In this document: piece after piece, positions 10,971-24,700 of the stretch
How the letters are laid out: each line of letters begins with the position of its first letter
Position numbering within the stretch: the first letter of the stretch is position 1
Origin: Hypomyces perniciosus
Taxonomy: Eukaryota > Ascomycota > Sordariomycetes > Hypocreales > Hypocreaceae
Direction of reading: 5' to 3'
NCBI GenBank assembly: GCA_008477525.1
Contig: SPDT01000001.1
Location: 2,046,001-2,110,000, forward strand
Length of the DNA stretch: 64,000 nt
Program-made: the position numbers and the translations under genes
The notes under the pieces: generated by a model
The model's database searches: none
What the model saw: the letters and a program-made list of their open reading frames with translations, nothing else
What the model was told of the DNA's origin: nothing

Positions 10971-13900
10971 GCCAAAATAACGTGGTTTGTGTTGCAGGAA
11001 GATTGCAGGAAGCAAGTCGCAGGATGCGAGTCGTGCTGATGACTCGACGCCACGCCTGCAATATGCAATATGCAATAGGAAACGAAACGTCGTTGAACCT
11101 TCAGCGCCACAAACCGGGGGCTAGATGAAAGCCAGGCCCACCAAAGGATCCAAGCTCCTGAAACCCTTGCCTCCACTAACAGTCTTCGTTTGGAGTGGCC
11201 TTTTTAACGATTCCGATGATCTCTACGAAGTAGTACTACTGCTACTCGTAGGTATTCGACATCAATAATCTCGGCCAGCTGCCTACGCCACCCAGGACTT
11301 AGAAGCTCGAGAAAGTTGGATTTCGTATGCTCCTGTAATAGCTTCTTGGCCCCCTGCTAACCTAGCCCGCAGCGGCATGGCTACCGTCGTATACGATACG
11401 GACCTTGTATGCATCTCCCCAGCGGACCTAATTCTGACCACATGAGCTCTAGCGTATATTAGCCCGCCTCTCCAGACTATCACTCGGCTGGCCCAGTGTG
11501 TGTACAATAGCATGGACTGGAGTACTGTCATCTAACGCCTGTTTCTCTGTTCTGGAGTCTCTTGGGCTACTTGGAAGACCGCATGTGGAGAGCCCGTCTT
11601 CGTGTAAAACACTCGTGTTGTACCAAAACAGTACTTGTTGGACTGGCCAGACACTCTGGGGAGAAGGCGTGGGCCTACTGCCGCTTTTCCCATCACCATG
11701 AGAAATCGTCACAGCTCCTTGAGCGACATGTAAGACTCTCAGCTAAAATAGAGCCGATTGCTGCGATCTGTTTTCTCGTGGGGCAACGATGAGGCAACTA
11801 GGCGATCGCCTTGTCGTCTTCTCTGCCGCCTCTTTCTTGGGGGACATCTAAACCTCTGTCGGGCATTATCTTTCTCTCAAAGATTGCTGCCCAGGCCAGG
11901 TGTGCAGCCGAGAAGAACCACATCCTACTACTCCGTATTTTCGCTCCTGGATATGCCAGAGATTGGCAAAGGATCTCCCGATACCGCGTAAGATGAGCTA
12001 GCTTGTCGAATGACCCGCCTCAAACAAACATTCCTTGGAGTTGTCCGACATGAACTACGGCAGACTACGCGTCTAGCCTGGCTGGCCGGGATGGAGGAGT
12101 GTCACAGGATACCCAAGCACCGACAAGTAGCCTGCACATGTCTGTCTGCTGCGAAGGTGGCATGAGAAGGTTGGGTCGGCAACGTGGGGGCGCTGTTGAT
12201 CCGCTTCAGCCAGGTTGAAACTGGCTTCTCAGCGACGCTTCTTCACGCGTAGCTTTTGGAGCCTTTCATGGCTATGGAGGAAGGCAGGCACCCTGAGACA
12301 CGAGTCAATTCCCCCTGAGTGACGAGCTGTCAACCCGCACTCTAGCACGGTTGGGTAGAGCTGTAATCATGAAGAAGGGGGATATGGCACTGACTTTCTC
12401 ACATGTTAATCTCCTATTGAAGCCTCTACAATGGTTGCCTGGAGACTAACTGCCCGCCAAGTCGGTGATCGCCACCCTGAAAAAGCCATGACGGTTAGTG
12501 TATTGCTTGCCTCATCGGCCAGGTGAAACGACGAAGTTGCACTACCTGATTTGGTAGGGCGAAGCGAACAAATCTGGAAGTCGGGAGACTAAAGGGGGCT
12601 TGGACAACGTGAAAAGCTCTAGAATCACCCAGGCTGTCAACTGACTCCCCGGCAGATTGAGGGATGAAACAACTGTGTCGTGACTTTACCAAGGGAGTGG
12701 TTCGGTGTTGGAAACCTGCAAATACTGAAACTCCTACTCGAGTAACACCGAAAGCGGATACGACGAAGTTCTCACCGTGGCTATAGTAATTTCAGCCCAA
12801 CTGTTAGTAAATTGGTGCTGCCCTCTGCCCGGCAAAGCCGATAACGGGCTACTATGCACCTTACAACGGCCAATGGTATACTCAGGCCTTAATGTAAGGA
12901 TGATGCCTTTGTTTGTGGCGACGGCGGCGTGAATCGCTTTCTCGGATAGATGAACCTAGTGTGTGACAACCCAGTCACCAACCCAACAGTCGGGAGCTAA
13001 GTGAACAACAGCAATAGAGCGTCCAACTACTATGAATGTTCAGTTTCTTATCTAACGATTTGAATGGGGTGGGACTAACAAGTTGGAGAACCCAAGAAAT
13101 CCAATATACCCTTGGCATTTCAGAGGTCTGCTAGGCGAGCGGCAGCATCTTGTTGAGCCTTTGACTATAATGAACGAGGAATACAAGGTTATAGGACACT
13201 TGCTGCCTCTGGTTTTATCATCCCAGTGTTAAAGGGGTTTTTCAGATCAACCCATGTCTTGTGAGCAGAGTCGCGCTGACAAAGTATTAAGTTTCCTGTA
13301 AACTCTTGTCAGTGATCATGACTAAAAGCTCAATATGGTTGTGAGGATACATCCCTGCTGTCACTTACAACTTACTTGAGTGTCTGGGTGTATTAACCAG
13401 GATTGCTACACAACGACTCGAGACACTGTCTGGGGAGGAAGGGAGGCGGTGGCTAATGCAAACAGGCAAACATGCTATGGCCTGGCAGAAGATATCATTG
13501 GTAGATTCTTTCCCAAGAAGTAAAGTTGCCATGGTTTTCCCATCAATGGGTTCCGTTTGGTCACAGCACTAGCCCCTACATCTGGCCTGGTAGGTGAAAA
13601 GATGAACAATGCGCTCCCCCCAAACACTCGTATCGGCATTACTACCACAACTGAGGATCGGGATCAGTAATCTTCCAAGAGTTCGGAATGGAACTAAGCA
13701 CCCTTGAGGGAGGAGGAGGGTGGGAACCCGAGCTTCGGGGTTGAGGACGGGAATCGAGTCTCGATGGCAGCAAGAGGGCATGGCTGAGTCTCCCCTTGTC
13801 AAAACACCCAACATGGATGAGGTACTATGTATAGCAGGAGTCTACATCGTGTGCTGTGCATAGCCGGGAGTGAGCGAGTCATGCGGCCAACAAAATGCTC

Positions 13901-14311
13901 ATCACCACGGCTCATGGTCCACCGAAAGCGGAAGGGCACGCTGAGATACGGATGTCTGCATCACGGATACGTTGAGGACGAGTGAATGCAGGAGAATGGA
14001 GCCGGACAGAGAGACAGGGCTAGGCCGTTGGTCCGGACGAAATCGTCCACAGTCCAGATGCTCTGACAGGCTGTCGATGAGTGTTGTTGCCTCTCTTCGC
14101 CCATATGCCCGCTTCCGAAGAGGCGAAACTGAGGGCGGCGTTCGCCGTTGGCGGGTGTGTGCTGTGCGGGCGTGTCTGTCAGTTTCTGCTGGCACATGGC
14201 CGCATGGTGATTGTCCGAGATTGTCCGGACCTGGTCCTGGCGACGATAGGAGGAGTGAGGATGGGCTTTTAGTCGTACAGAATGCGTGAAGTTGGAGGGT
14301 GATACCGCACC

Positions 14312-14332
14312 TCACTTCACTTCACTTCACTT
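14312..14332. repeat. (TCACT)n tandem repeat
   Basis: Four consecutive CACTT/TCACT units. Confidence 0.8.
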
Positions 14333-16449
14333 AGTCAGTGGAGGAGAGGTCATGGTCTAAGTGTACTTGTCAAGGGGTACCTCCAGGTTCCCCTGTAAGC
14401 CCTGTAAGCCCTGTCCATCTGCACCTAATCTCGGGCCAGTAAGAGGTCTTCCAGGGGGGCCTTAGCGGCTAGCGAGCCTTCTATGGGGCAGCTCCAGGCG
14501 GGCCAGCCTATCGCGTCCAGCGCCGTCACTGAGGGCCAGCGCGAGCTTAATGGAGGAACGAGCAAATGGGCAGCAGCCAAGACGAGAACTTGCAACCGGT
14601 GAGACGAAGGACCCGAACACTTCTGCATGATCATCTCTCTTTGCGCAGCCTGGCCTTTGTTTGCCCGCCTCTCTGGTTCTCTCTGGTCCTCTCTAGTCGT
14701 CTCTACTTGCTCTCGGCTTGCTTGCTTGCCTGCTTGCTGTTCAATGCTCTGGATAATGCGCCGGGGTGGTGTCTGTCTCTTTCTCTGTCCTGCAGCTCCA
14801 GACGCAGCTCCAGACAACCACACCCCTCCCCCCAAACACGAGACACGAATGCGAAAGGGGAGCGACGATAATAGCACCAAACGACAAGACGCTGCGCTGC
14901 GCCTTGCTTGCTATGGAGACCCGAACTCGCCTGGTTCTGATCCCTCTCTACCCTTACAGATTGTCTTTCCCGGATGCCATCACATCACCAGTCAGGACGA
15001 GGCCCCAGCTTGTGTGACTTGCACAAGCACTAACGCCAACAATGCAAAACATCACTCATGTTTGCATCTTGCCATGACACCGCGCTACGCCATCCGATTC
15101 AGGCTCACTGTTCTCTCTACAGCGCAGACGCCCTTCGCCTTCGCCGATACGTCACCTCACACAGAGATCTGATCTTCCCCCCCTACATTTGCCTGCTTCT
15201 CTCCTCTCACGTCTTCGAGCCGGAGGAGGGCCCCTCATGGCACCACTATCAGCCACCCGATGGAGATGAGTCTATTTGCGTAGCTTAATCGGCTGCTTCA
15301 TCGATGCAGCCCTGGGGGCTCCTGCGCCAGTCCATGGAAAGACTTGAACTAACAGTCTGGCGTGGCGGGCTCCCCCGTAACGGGCCGATCCGATACAATG
15401 GTGAACGGCTTTCTGGCCGCTTGCTTGTCGATTTGGTTTGATCTCACAAAACTCACTTTCTGATAGCACAGGCTTGTGGTATTGACAACAAGTCTGCCCC
15501 TTGGACGCATCATACTCATTGTCGTCGCAATCCGTAACGGAGACTTGGTCCAGCACGCATCACCCGACTACCCCGTATGGTGCCATGTCTGCACTAGTTA
15601 ACGGGAAGTGACACCAACAAGCATTATCTGCGTGTTCCCCCAATGCTCCCATTGGAGAAACTCGAGGGCCTGCAGCTGAGGAGCTTTGCTGGCCGTTGAG
15701 TTGGTCATCCTCGTCCAGCTTCCGTCGTCGGATCGGCTGACCAGAGACAGCAAAGCCCGCTTCGCTCGGGTAGATGCCCATATCATTGGCTCATCTCCAC
15801 GGCGCATTGTCATTAGTGTTTGAAAAAAGAGCTGCGTCATGGAAAAGCCGGGATCTTCATTAGGCCTCCGAAAGATGGCTGGCAATGCCCTCTCCGTGGA
15901 AACGGCCTCTTCCCACGTCCATGTATCTTGGCCACAACAACGTCTGCGGTGTTGCCAATCATCGACTGCAACATGGTAGCTAGAGACGTAAAATCTGGGG
16001 GATGAAACCTGGGATCTCGGGCTCACGTGTCTGCAACATTGTCCTGACAGCCCTGGTTGTGAAGCTGTGGTACGACTTGGGTGACAAAAATGGGTCACAG
16101 AGGTTCTGGGAGGGTAGAAAACCAGGCGCATCAAGCCACCTTGCTGCCAAAATTCGTTGGCAGACCCCTTAGAATGAACATCCGGCCAGCAGATACTGTC
16201 CGCACACTCCCTAGATGGCATCCCTGGCGGCCATGCTGCGCGAGTGAGGTCTAGAAGCCATCGGGATGGAAACCAGCCGAACGAGACAGATTGACAAATT
16301 CCGAGGCACCAAGTACACCCGGTATTTGGGCAGACAATAAAGTTGCAACTGACCCACAGCCTCACATCTCGGGTCCATGATGATATTGCTGAGCTTGGCG
16401 TGCAGTTCTGACCTACATGCCTGCATGTTGGCTCGGCGTTTCCACTCCC

Positions 16450-16467
16450 AACACACACACACACACA
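16450..16467. repeat. (AC)n microsatellite
   Basis: Nine AC units. Confidence 0.85.
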
Positions 16468-18550
16468 TGAAATCGCATGCAGTCACCCGTCCTTGGCGTT
16501 CACCCCTAGTCAAAAGCCATCTCCTAGTCAGTCAAAAGTCTTGATAGTAGCGCTATGTATGGAAGGCTATGTCGATCGGGTAGTTGCATCTTTGGTGTAT
16601 GGGAGGGCGAGTAGATGGCCCAACAGGCGACTGGCCCAAGTGAACTCGGACAAAATTCCGCCCTTTTCTGACCCAAACAAGGCATACCGGAAAGTACTTC
16701 TGGGCACTTCCTTGATCACTGGTCCTCAATTTGAGGCTGTAGAAGCGAACACGCTCGTTCTTCGGGCTCCTGTAATACCCTCACTGCGCAGGACCTGGTG
16801 GCGAGTGAGTCCATCAAGAGGCAAGCTCTGGTAGCCGTAGGAAAGCGGGTCGCTTCCCCGGTGTGCTGCGATGAGATCGGAGCCTCTGTTTGGCTGGGGT
16901 CGCGAGGAAGTCTGACATTGTTTAGATAGGGCCCTGCGACTTACACGGCTCCTTGCTTCTGATTGTGATTGGGAAACCTTCAGCTCCGTTCCCACGGTGA
17001 GCTTCCTCAACAATGATCCCCACTGTGTCCAGTCATATGGATTGAACTGGTCTACGGTACTCCGCACACGGCCCCCCTTACGGCTACACCCACGAAATGT
17101 CTGATATATACACCTCATGGAGGAAGACCAGGGTGCCTCGGACTCTCCACAATTTCCATGCATTTTTGGCCATTGCCTGAGACTCTGCACAACCCTTCCT
17201 AGGTCGATGATTACAAGGCATGCCCTTTCCTTCGAGCTCTTTAATTCTTCCGGTTTTCGTGATATATCCCTTCGACACCCTTCGATCTGTTCTGTACACT
17301 TAACCGTGCGTACCTCCGCTATCAACTAGCACGCTCGTTCTGGCACTCTTCGATTAGCCACGACGACCAGCTTCGCAGACTCTTTATACACGGTTACTCG
17401 TTGACATTTTTACTTCTTGATGGATCCATAGCCGACCTCTGTAACTCACTCATTAAGTCTTCATTACCCACACTTTCACCAGGCTTTCTCCCCAACAGTG
17501 GCCGCCGAACTACAGACTTTGTCACACCGACTACAAAACGGCGTTTTTTGTCTTTCAAGGCATAGAAGCCAACATCTTCAACTTGTAAGACGGTCATCTA
17601 GGGAAAAGAAGGATAGGGAGTGGAAGTGAGGTGAGACGATCCGCCAGTCAAACTTAACAGTAACATCACAACGTGAGCTCCAATCCCCGAGTGAGGCCAT
17701 TAATACAGCCCAGTTCCCTTGTCGGCCTTTCGAGCATACGACTCCTTCTGGACTGTTGGGTTCGCTTTCCAAGGAGTCACAGATGTCAAGATTAGCCCTT
17801 GAGCCAATGCTGATTTCTTGCAGGACCATACGGTCACCCCTTCATGTGAAGACGCTTCTCTTCTCAACTTCGCTCAAGTCAATAAACACGCATCAGAAAC
17901 TGCGGCAGGATCTCAAGTGCTGCTCAAAAAGACGTCGGTAAAGCTCCCCAACAGTTTGCACACCAACATCTATTGCCCAATCTCTCCAACACTAAGCACC
18001 GAATACACGACGGCTCCTACCTTATTCCCTAGTCAGCATCTACTCATCATATTCATTTCTCTTGATAGATCTTACACGGAAGCTGACAACTTTAGGCTTA
18101 CAGTGGCTGACTGGAACGTCAAGGATTGCTGTGCCAGACCCTCCCAGCGTCTCAGAGAATCGAAACCTACCAAGAACAGCAAAGAGCTGCGACCATTAAC
18201 GGATCCATACCGCCAGTCATCAATCCGTGATTGTTAGCAAGTCCGCTCAGGAGATCAGCCTGCTCAATAGCTATAGATCGACTGGAGCCCGAATTACGTC
18301 TTCAAGAAGGCCCTGCAAACAATAGAGCCTTGTTTCTTTTTATTACGGCGGCTTCATCTCCATCGGAGATCGCAACACATGCATTCTCAACAGCAGAAGG
18401 TATTTCCACACATTCCTTGCTCCCCTTCCCCCCTTTGCTGCATTGATTCCCTTGCCCCATCAGCAACAAATCGCGGGGCTTCCCTACATGGGTCGAACTT
18501 GACGGCAGATCTGCCCGCCGGATCCCTGTCTATATGTGTAAACGGGTAAT

Positions 18551-21500
18551 ATGCCAGCACCATCAGATATGGCCAGGGTTGACTTCCTGTTTCAGTCAAA
18601 GGTACGTGGAAACAGTGTGATCTTTCTTTCTCCTTCTATACCCCCCTTGTCCTCATAGCACATCAATTCCTACTCCACATGTATCACAATCAACACCCCC
18701 ACCCCTCCCCCCCTTCCCTCTTTTCCTCACCGGCGCCAGGCCAAAGCCATGACAGGATACATTGGGTACCTACTCGATGCAAAGTACATGGCTACATCTT
18801 GTCCTCAAGATTCTGGAGTCAATTGTGGATGAGAAATACCAGATGCAGGCAGACAGACAGACCCCCCTGGGGCGCGTCTGTGTAACAACCAGCCTCCTCC
18901 ACCCCCAGCTCTACGTGGCGTCCTGGTTCCGACAGCACATGCACAATCCTTGCGATTCTCGGTGGCCAGGTACCGTGCCTAGGTTGCGGAGTATCTTGTT
19001 GTACTGTACCCGTGTGCTTCGGAACTGAAGAGTATCGCCCGGCCTCATGCACCACAACACTGCCAAGCTAAGCAAGCTAACACTAGGGATCAGGTCTTCT
19101 TTGTGGGCTGGCATACAAGCCGTTTCTGGAATTCGGGATGCCTACGGCCAGTCGAAATGTCCCAAGCCAACAGACTATATCAAAACTCGGCCTGGCCCCA
19201 AACTTGCCGTTGAGCACAAGCACGTAGTCTGAATCTGAGATCTGACTTGCTTTGCTGCAGGACTACAACGCCTCGCCGGCGCCGCCGTGCGTGGGACTCG
19301 ATTATCTTGACATACATCCGCATCCGGGCGAGATAAGGTGAGTGTATATCTTCTCATTGGTAGCCCATCACAATAGGTGCGTGCTGCATGCCGAATACAA
19401 CCACCATGGCCTCGTCCCATTTATGCACCCTGCCTGTACGGCGTACAAATCCCTACCATCTCTGCAGGCCTGGGCCGCCTTTCTTTAGGAGTGCAAAAAG
19501 CCGTTCGAGTTGAGGCTTGTCACACACCCCCAGCTCCCTGGCCAGCAGCCTGGCCCACCCTGCTCACTCAGCCAGAGAGCCGCTGTCCAGCCGGGTCTTA
19601 TCCCTTTCTGAGGACTTGGACGCATAGCCTTGGGCTGCTATTAGTTTGGCACCGGAGGTGGCGCTTGGGACTCGTACTCACATCGGCACACTGCCGACGA
19701 CTGCTGTTGTAGTCGCGCAGCCCCTCGAATTGGTGTCCGATATTCCATGTGCTACCATCCGCGTTGGCAGTATCACCTCTTGCGCTTGGTAGCACTTGGA
19801 CACCCTGTGTTAACATGAGAGTCCGTTGCAGCCTCTCTTGTGGTAGCCGTCCCAGATTTTGTCCTCAATAATCTTGCTGTTTCCTCTTCTTCTACTTCTT
19901 TCCCTTCCTCCTCCTCTTCTTCTTCTTCTTCTCTTCATCATCATCATCATTATCTTCAATCCGATTTTCTTTTTCTTCCCTTTTTGGGCTTATCCTTACC
20001 CTTGTCTATTCTAACCCAAGATCAGATACTCCCGAGAGGCCAATACATCGGCTCTGGCGATAGAGCCTACCCAGCCGTCGTCGCTCTTGAATCTATTCCA
20101 CCCTCCCATTCTAGGGACAACGGCACAGTATCCCCAGGACGGAACGGCCTTTTACCAGCCAACACCTCACGGATATTCTGGATTGGATCTTAGGTCTCAC
20201 CTAAACTCCAAGTATGTCATCTTTTTTCTCTTATTCCCTATAAGTGCCCAAAACGCACATTGCCCTCGACTTACACGGTTGTACAGTACCGCACCTTTGA
20301 CTGGCATGGCACAAGCCCATACCCACCAACACCATCCTCATCGCACCAGCCTGCCGCATCCACCGGTGCAAATCACAGCCAGAGATCAATACTCTGCAGC
20401 AACGCCGTCTTTTAAACGACCCGCAGAACACCCAATTAGGTCCCCATCGTTTCCCGGGGCACGGATGGGTCGTCAACCATTGTCTCCAACCCAGAGCCCA
20501 CTCACTGGATTTGGTGCTCCGACGGGAAGGATGGATACTCACCCGTATCAACCCAAGTCCTCCGCCGCCTCCAGCCCACCTCTCAAGGCTGTGCAACTGT
20601 CTGGGGAACTTCGATATGCGGACGGAACGCCTATCAAGGTTGACATTACAGGAACAGTCGACAAGGGTTTCTTTCTCGCCGAGGGCGAATGGACTTGTTA
20701 CCGACGCAACTATATGGCATGCGCCTACTCCTATACAATGAATCCGCATTTCCCTGGTGCTACGATTCAATATAACCCTTCCGGCTCAACCCAAACGTAC
20801 CAGGTCTACGGGTTTTCGATGTCCATCTCTGCCGTCGTAGCTGACAACGACCAGCACAGCATCGAGTTGGTCCAGCACACCCCAAAGAGAGACAAGGGAC
20901 CGATATCCAAACCTGAGAAGATTCCCATGGCGCCAAAGAACTCTGTCCCGGCACACATCAGCATGTATACAGAGAATTCAGCTTCCTCTGGTACCAGGGG
21001 TATGTACTCGGACAGCTTTGGAAACTCCCAGTCAAGCGGACAGCCTGCTACTGAGCATACATTTGAGCGCATTCAGTTCAAGCAAGCCACCCAGAATAAT
21101 GGCAAGCGGAGGGCGGCTCAGCAGTACTACCACTTGATGGTGGAACTGTGGGCCGACCTTGGCACCCAAGGCAGCGACAAGTATGTCAAGGTTGCTTTTC
21201 GGAAGTCCGAGAAGATGATTGTTCGAGGTCGCTCTCCGGGCCACTACCAGAGCGAGAAGAGAAGGAGCCACAGCAGTGGTCCTGGAGGCTCTGCTGGTAC
21301 TCTGGGGACTTACAATGGTGGAGTGCCTGGCGTGAGTGACTTCTCTTCTCCTAATTCTATTATGGGAGGAAGTGGTAGTTACACCACTTCCTATGACGCC
21401 AGATACGGAGGCGCCAGGCACCATGACATTCCTGCTGAAACGCCAATGTCTTCAGAGGAAGAGAAGAGTATTGGTGCTTCCAAGGGATATCAGTACTATC

Positions 21501-21733
21501 CCGGATCGATACACTACGAAGGGCAGCCTCCACGGGTTGACATGTTTTACCACCGCCACGAGTCGGAGACTGACACCAAGGTTAAATCAGAATATGAGCT
21601 GATGCCTCGTCTCTTCCATCCTCCGCCGTTGGTAGAGAACCGACGTCTGAATGGTCCATTTGATGGCAAGGGAACCTCGAGTGGCTACTATCCCATGATG
21701 ACGCCGCCTGGCACAAACATCTCCATCCCGTGA
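18551..21733 (+). CDS. NDT80/PhoG-domain transcription factor (VIB-1/XprG/FSD-1 class)
   Basis: Best spliced model: exons 18551-18601, 19261-19337, 20026-20211 and 20287-21733, 586 residues. The large exon has no ATG before 20306, so upstream exons are needed. The exons encoding MPAPSDMARVDFLFQSK, then DYNASPAPP...HPHPGEIR, then YSREANTSALAIEP...RSHLNSN join in phase through GTACGT/CTGCAG, GTGAGT/CTAACCCAAGATCAG and GTATGT/GTACAG sites. The DNA-binding NDT80 fold covers about residues 205-390, with VDKGFF, EWTCYRRNY and SIELVQHTPKRDKGP as landmarks; the rest is Ser/Pro/Tyr-rich. NDT80/PhoG factors in ascomycetes control meiosis or sexual development, extracellular proteases and heterokaryon-incompatibility death. 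Which paralogue this is cannot be decided here. The first two introns (659 and 688 bp) are long for a fungus. The DNA-binding call is firm; the first two exons are less so. Confidence 0.85.
19874..19945. repeat. CT/TTC-rich tract followed by (CAT)n
   Basis: A run of CTT/CCT units ending in ATCATCATCATCATTATC, lying in the second intron of the NDT80-type gene, upstream of the branch point near 20011. Confidence 0.8.
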
Positions 21734-24700
21734 GCATATGGCCTTGCCCAGGGGGCGAGAGTGGGACGTACCACTTCAACCGTTGTTGATGTGGTGCATC
21801 CACAAGCAAGAAGAAAGATCAGTGCGAGCTGCATTACTGTACTCATACGTCATGGAAATCATTTCACCGGTGCTTGGGAAAGGAATTCAAAAAAGAGGAA
21901 CAAAAAGGGGTCACTGGCATTCGTCACGGGAACGAGGTCCAGGAATTGATTTGGAAATATATGTGGCTGAGCGGGCCGCAGGGCTCATGTTTAGGGCAAA
22001 AAAAATGTTCAGACTGCTCAGCACACTACGGATTTGACGGCCGACAAAAAAGCACGATGGGAAACGGAGTTTGGCCTACGGCATGGGAATGGTAAACAGC
22101 GGCTGCTGTACGGCACAGGACGAAATGAACGCGAAAACGGGATCACGGCCGAAGGGGCGGGGTTTTTTGGGCTTCATGGTTATTTCCTTTCATTTCTGAG
22201 AACAAACTAGGACTTGATAAAGGGACAGAATGGATGAACACGGAGGATGCCCGAGAGGATGTCCCCATTTCGTGGGCTTTTGGTTGTGATGAACGGTATT
22301 GTATTTTCTTTCCCCTTTCCTTATTTCCTGTCTTTCTTTCCTTATTTTCTTCTTCGTTTACTTCTTTTGCTCTTCCGAGTCCTCTCTTTCTTTCTTGATT
22401 TTTGAATATCATCTCTTCATTTCGGAACAGATTTTGGATCTGCAACAAGGAACAACCTCCCTGGGTCTTCCTTGAAAGCTGGGAACGGCCCGAGACGGAA
22501 CAGGGACGGCGTTGGGAACAATATGGAAGGGCTGTGTATGGTGCCAGGTGCGGGGTCTGAATTGACTGGACAATGCCTTGTACTTGGTATGATTTCTGAC
22601 TTGGTTATCACGATATGTTGTTGCTCTGCAATGCACTATTATTATGACGTCTCAGTTTATTTCTCGATGGCCAAGGCCGGGGGTCGGGGGAGACGGCTTC
22701 ACTCTCTCTCTCTCCCTCTCTGTCTGTCTATCTCTATACACCCCGGTCGGTTCATGAGAGATTTTCATATTATTCACATTATTTCTATTAATGCGATTCT
22801 GAGTCTCGTGTGTTCTCTTGCCAGGTGTGAGAGTAAAACTAGTAATACTTCTGCCATTCCTGTTCCCACATTCCGAAGCCCAACAAACACACTGTACTCC
22901 GTAGGGTGTCTATGATCATTGTCCAAGACAGCCCTGCTGCTCATCGGGGGATCCCCTTTCTGCTGCCGGCCAACAGGCGCGCGTCTTTAGCCACTGCCAT
23001 CTGCCTATTATCCACCAGGGAGCCAGGGGTGGTCAAAGACATGGAGGGGTCCGCGGCCTGAGCCTTGGGAGAAGAGGGTGGGGGCAAAAATTACAGAATG
23101 TGAGCACACGAACCAAGAAAACCAGAGATGTTTTGATTCTATTCCAAGTTTTCAGTTTTTGAAATTACTCAATACTGGGATTCAGAGGTGCCATGAATGA
23201 TCAGAGACCTGTACGAGTACTTGAAGAGGGTGCATGTTTGTCTGTATGTAGTATTTGGTGAGAAGAAGGGGGGAAAGGTTGAAAGCTTTCCGAGTCAGAA
23301 CAAAACCCGCACCCACCCCCCGTGGCTCTATCGTATGTTTGTATGGTGTACATGTATATGTAAGTGACAAGGGCGTAGCCGCCCTTTTGTGTTGGGCTTG
23401 CATGTAAAGAATCTGTCACTGCTACTCTGTATCTACATGCGGGAGGGCAAGGGAGCAGCAGTCGTACAGCCTACTTCCCGGTGAAGGATCGCATGCATAC
23501 GGGGAAGTATGGGCTCTCTTTTTCCTTTTCTTGCTTTTTCTCTGTGCTTTTGGCAGACCGGGAAACAGGGGAGATGGTGGTGGCACTGAGACATGGAGCC
23601 AACGTTGCGGATGATTGGCCAGAGTTCCGGATAAGGACAATACTACTCCGTAGTACTCATAGTATTGATGAAATTCATTGGCTGGGAGGAATGGAGAGTG
23701 GAGGTCAATTAAGTAAATTTGGAGATTTTTTCACATGTCTTGTATTTATCCCGCTGCATATTATTACATTGATACATATTACATGGTTCGCCTTGCTTGT
23801 CTCTTGTGCTGATCCGAGCCAGAGTGTGTCAGAGCAGGCTGAAGAAGTACTCGTCAGCTTATACACAGTCATTGTGCAGTTTATTTCCTTTTCATTTACG
23901 GAGTACCTGCAAACGTGCACTGTTTCCTTTTCGTCGATATCTGCAGCATACTCCGTGCTTTGTAAGCATTCCGTAACTCATTTAGACGCAGCAAAGATGC
24001 TATTCTTAGTAGCTCTTCATCTTAGTACGGAGTACTGCGTAGTATGAGTGCAGTATACGACAGGGTGCCTACTAGTGCGTACATAAGGCAGATCGAGGGT
24101 ACTATGTTTAAAACAATCTAGGCGGCAATACGGAGTAAAGACGGGTTGAAATTGAAACCAAAATGCTACCGACATCCGAGCACACTTTATTCCAATACTA
24201 TGCAGAAGATTCCCATGGTCATCTTTTGTTTCCCCACGCCTGTATAACAAAAGGAAATATAGGAGCAAAAAGTCGACAGTCCATACCCCCCTGTTTGGGC
24301 TTCGCGTGGGGGTCTCCGAGAAAGCATAGAGGGAGTAGCAGTAGTAATCTACTTCGGGTCTCGTACTCCATAGTACTCTTCCTATGGAGAATTCCAAATG
24401 CCAATAACCCCCACAGTCTTGGAGAGCAAAATCACAGATATGGATTCTGAATCGATCGGGCAACCGTATGTACATAACTCCGGTATTCCGGGCCGGCCAG
24501 CCCGCATAACAGAACCAAGACACGCAGAAGTTGACAAAGACAGAATTAAAACATGGGGCCAAATGCAGTAAATACAGGGGGATGCGAGATGAGAACGGAA
24601 TCCCGATCCGTGCCTCCTTGAGGGCGTTCTCCTGTTGACGTACGCTTTCTCTCACACAAATGCAGTTTGCCTGCAAGGGAGAGGGGGAAGAACATGAAAA

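Larger units (their letters stand above)
10971..18550. other. 7.6-kb gene-poor region upstream of the NDT80-type factor
   Basis: No frame carries recognisable domains or splice-supported exons over the whole stretch. Between 12.0 and 13.5 kb there is scarcely a 65-codon frame on either strand. CT-rich tracts resembling leader or promoter sequence lie at about 14635-14730 and 15160-15215. (TCACT)n is at 14312-14332 and (AC)n at 16450-16467. Frames up to 288 codons near 15.6-16.5 kb and 199 codons near 16.7-17.3 kb look non-coding. The most likely role is a long upstream control region or untranslated leader of the 18.55-kb gene. Confidence 0.5.

Noticed and set aside
13660..13800. Possible 5S-rRNA-like segment (GGAATGGAACTAAGCACCC)
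   Set aside because: The match is confined to a few words; the conserved 5S core and terminal stem are missing.
15598..16464. Minus-strand frame of 288 codons
   Set aside because: Very rich in Trp, Cys, Arg and Ser with no recognisable domain; the neighbouring frame at 15560-15781 looks more protein-like but is short and unsupported.
16726..17325. Minus-strand frame with a decarboxylase-like LVIIDLGRVVQSL segment
   Set aside because: The resemblance is limited to about a dozen residues and the rest of the frame shows no lyase motifs.
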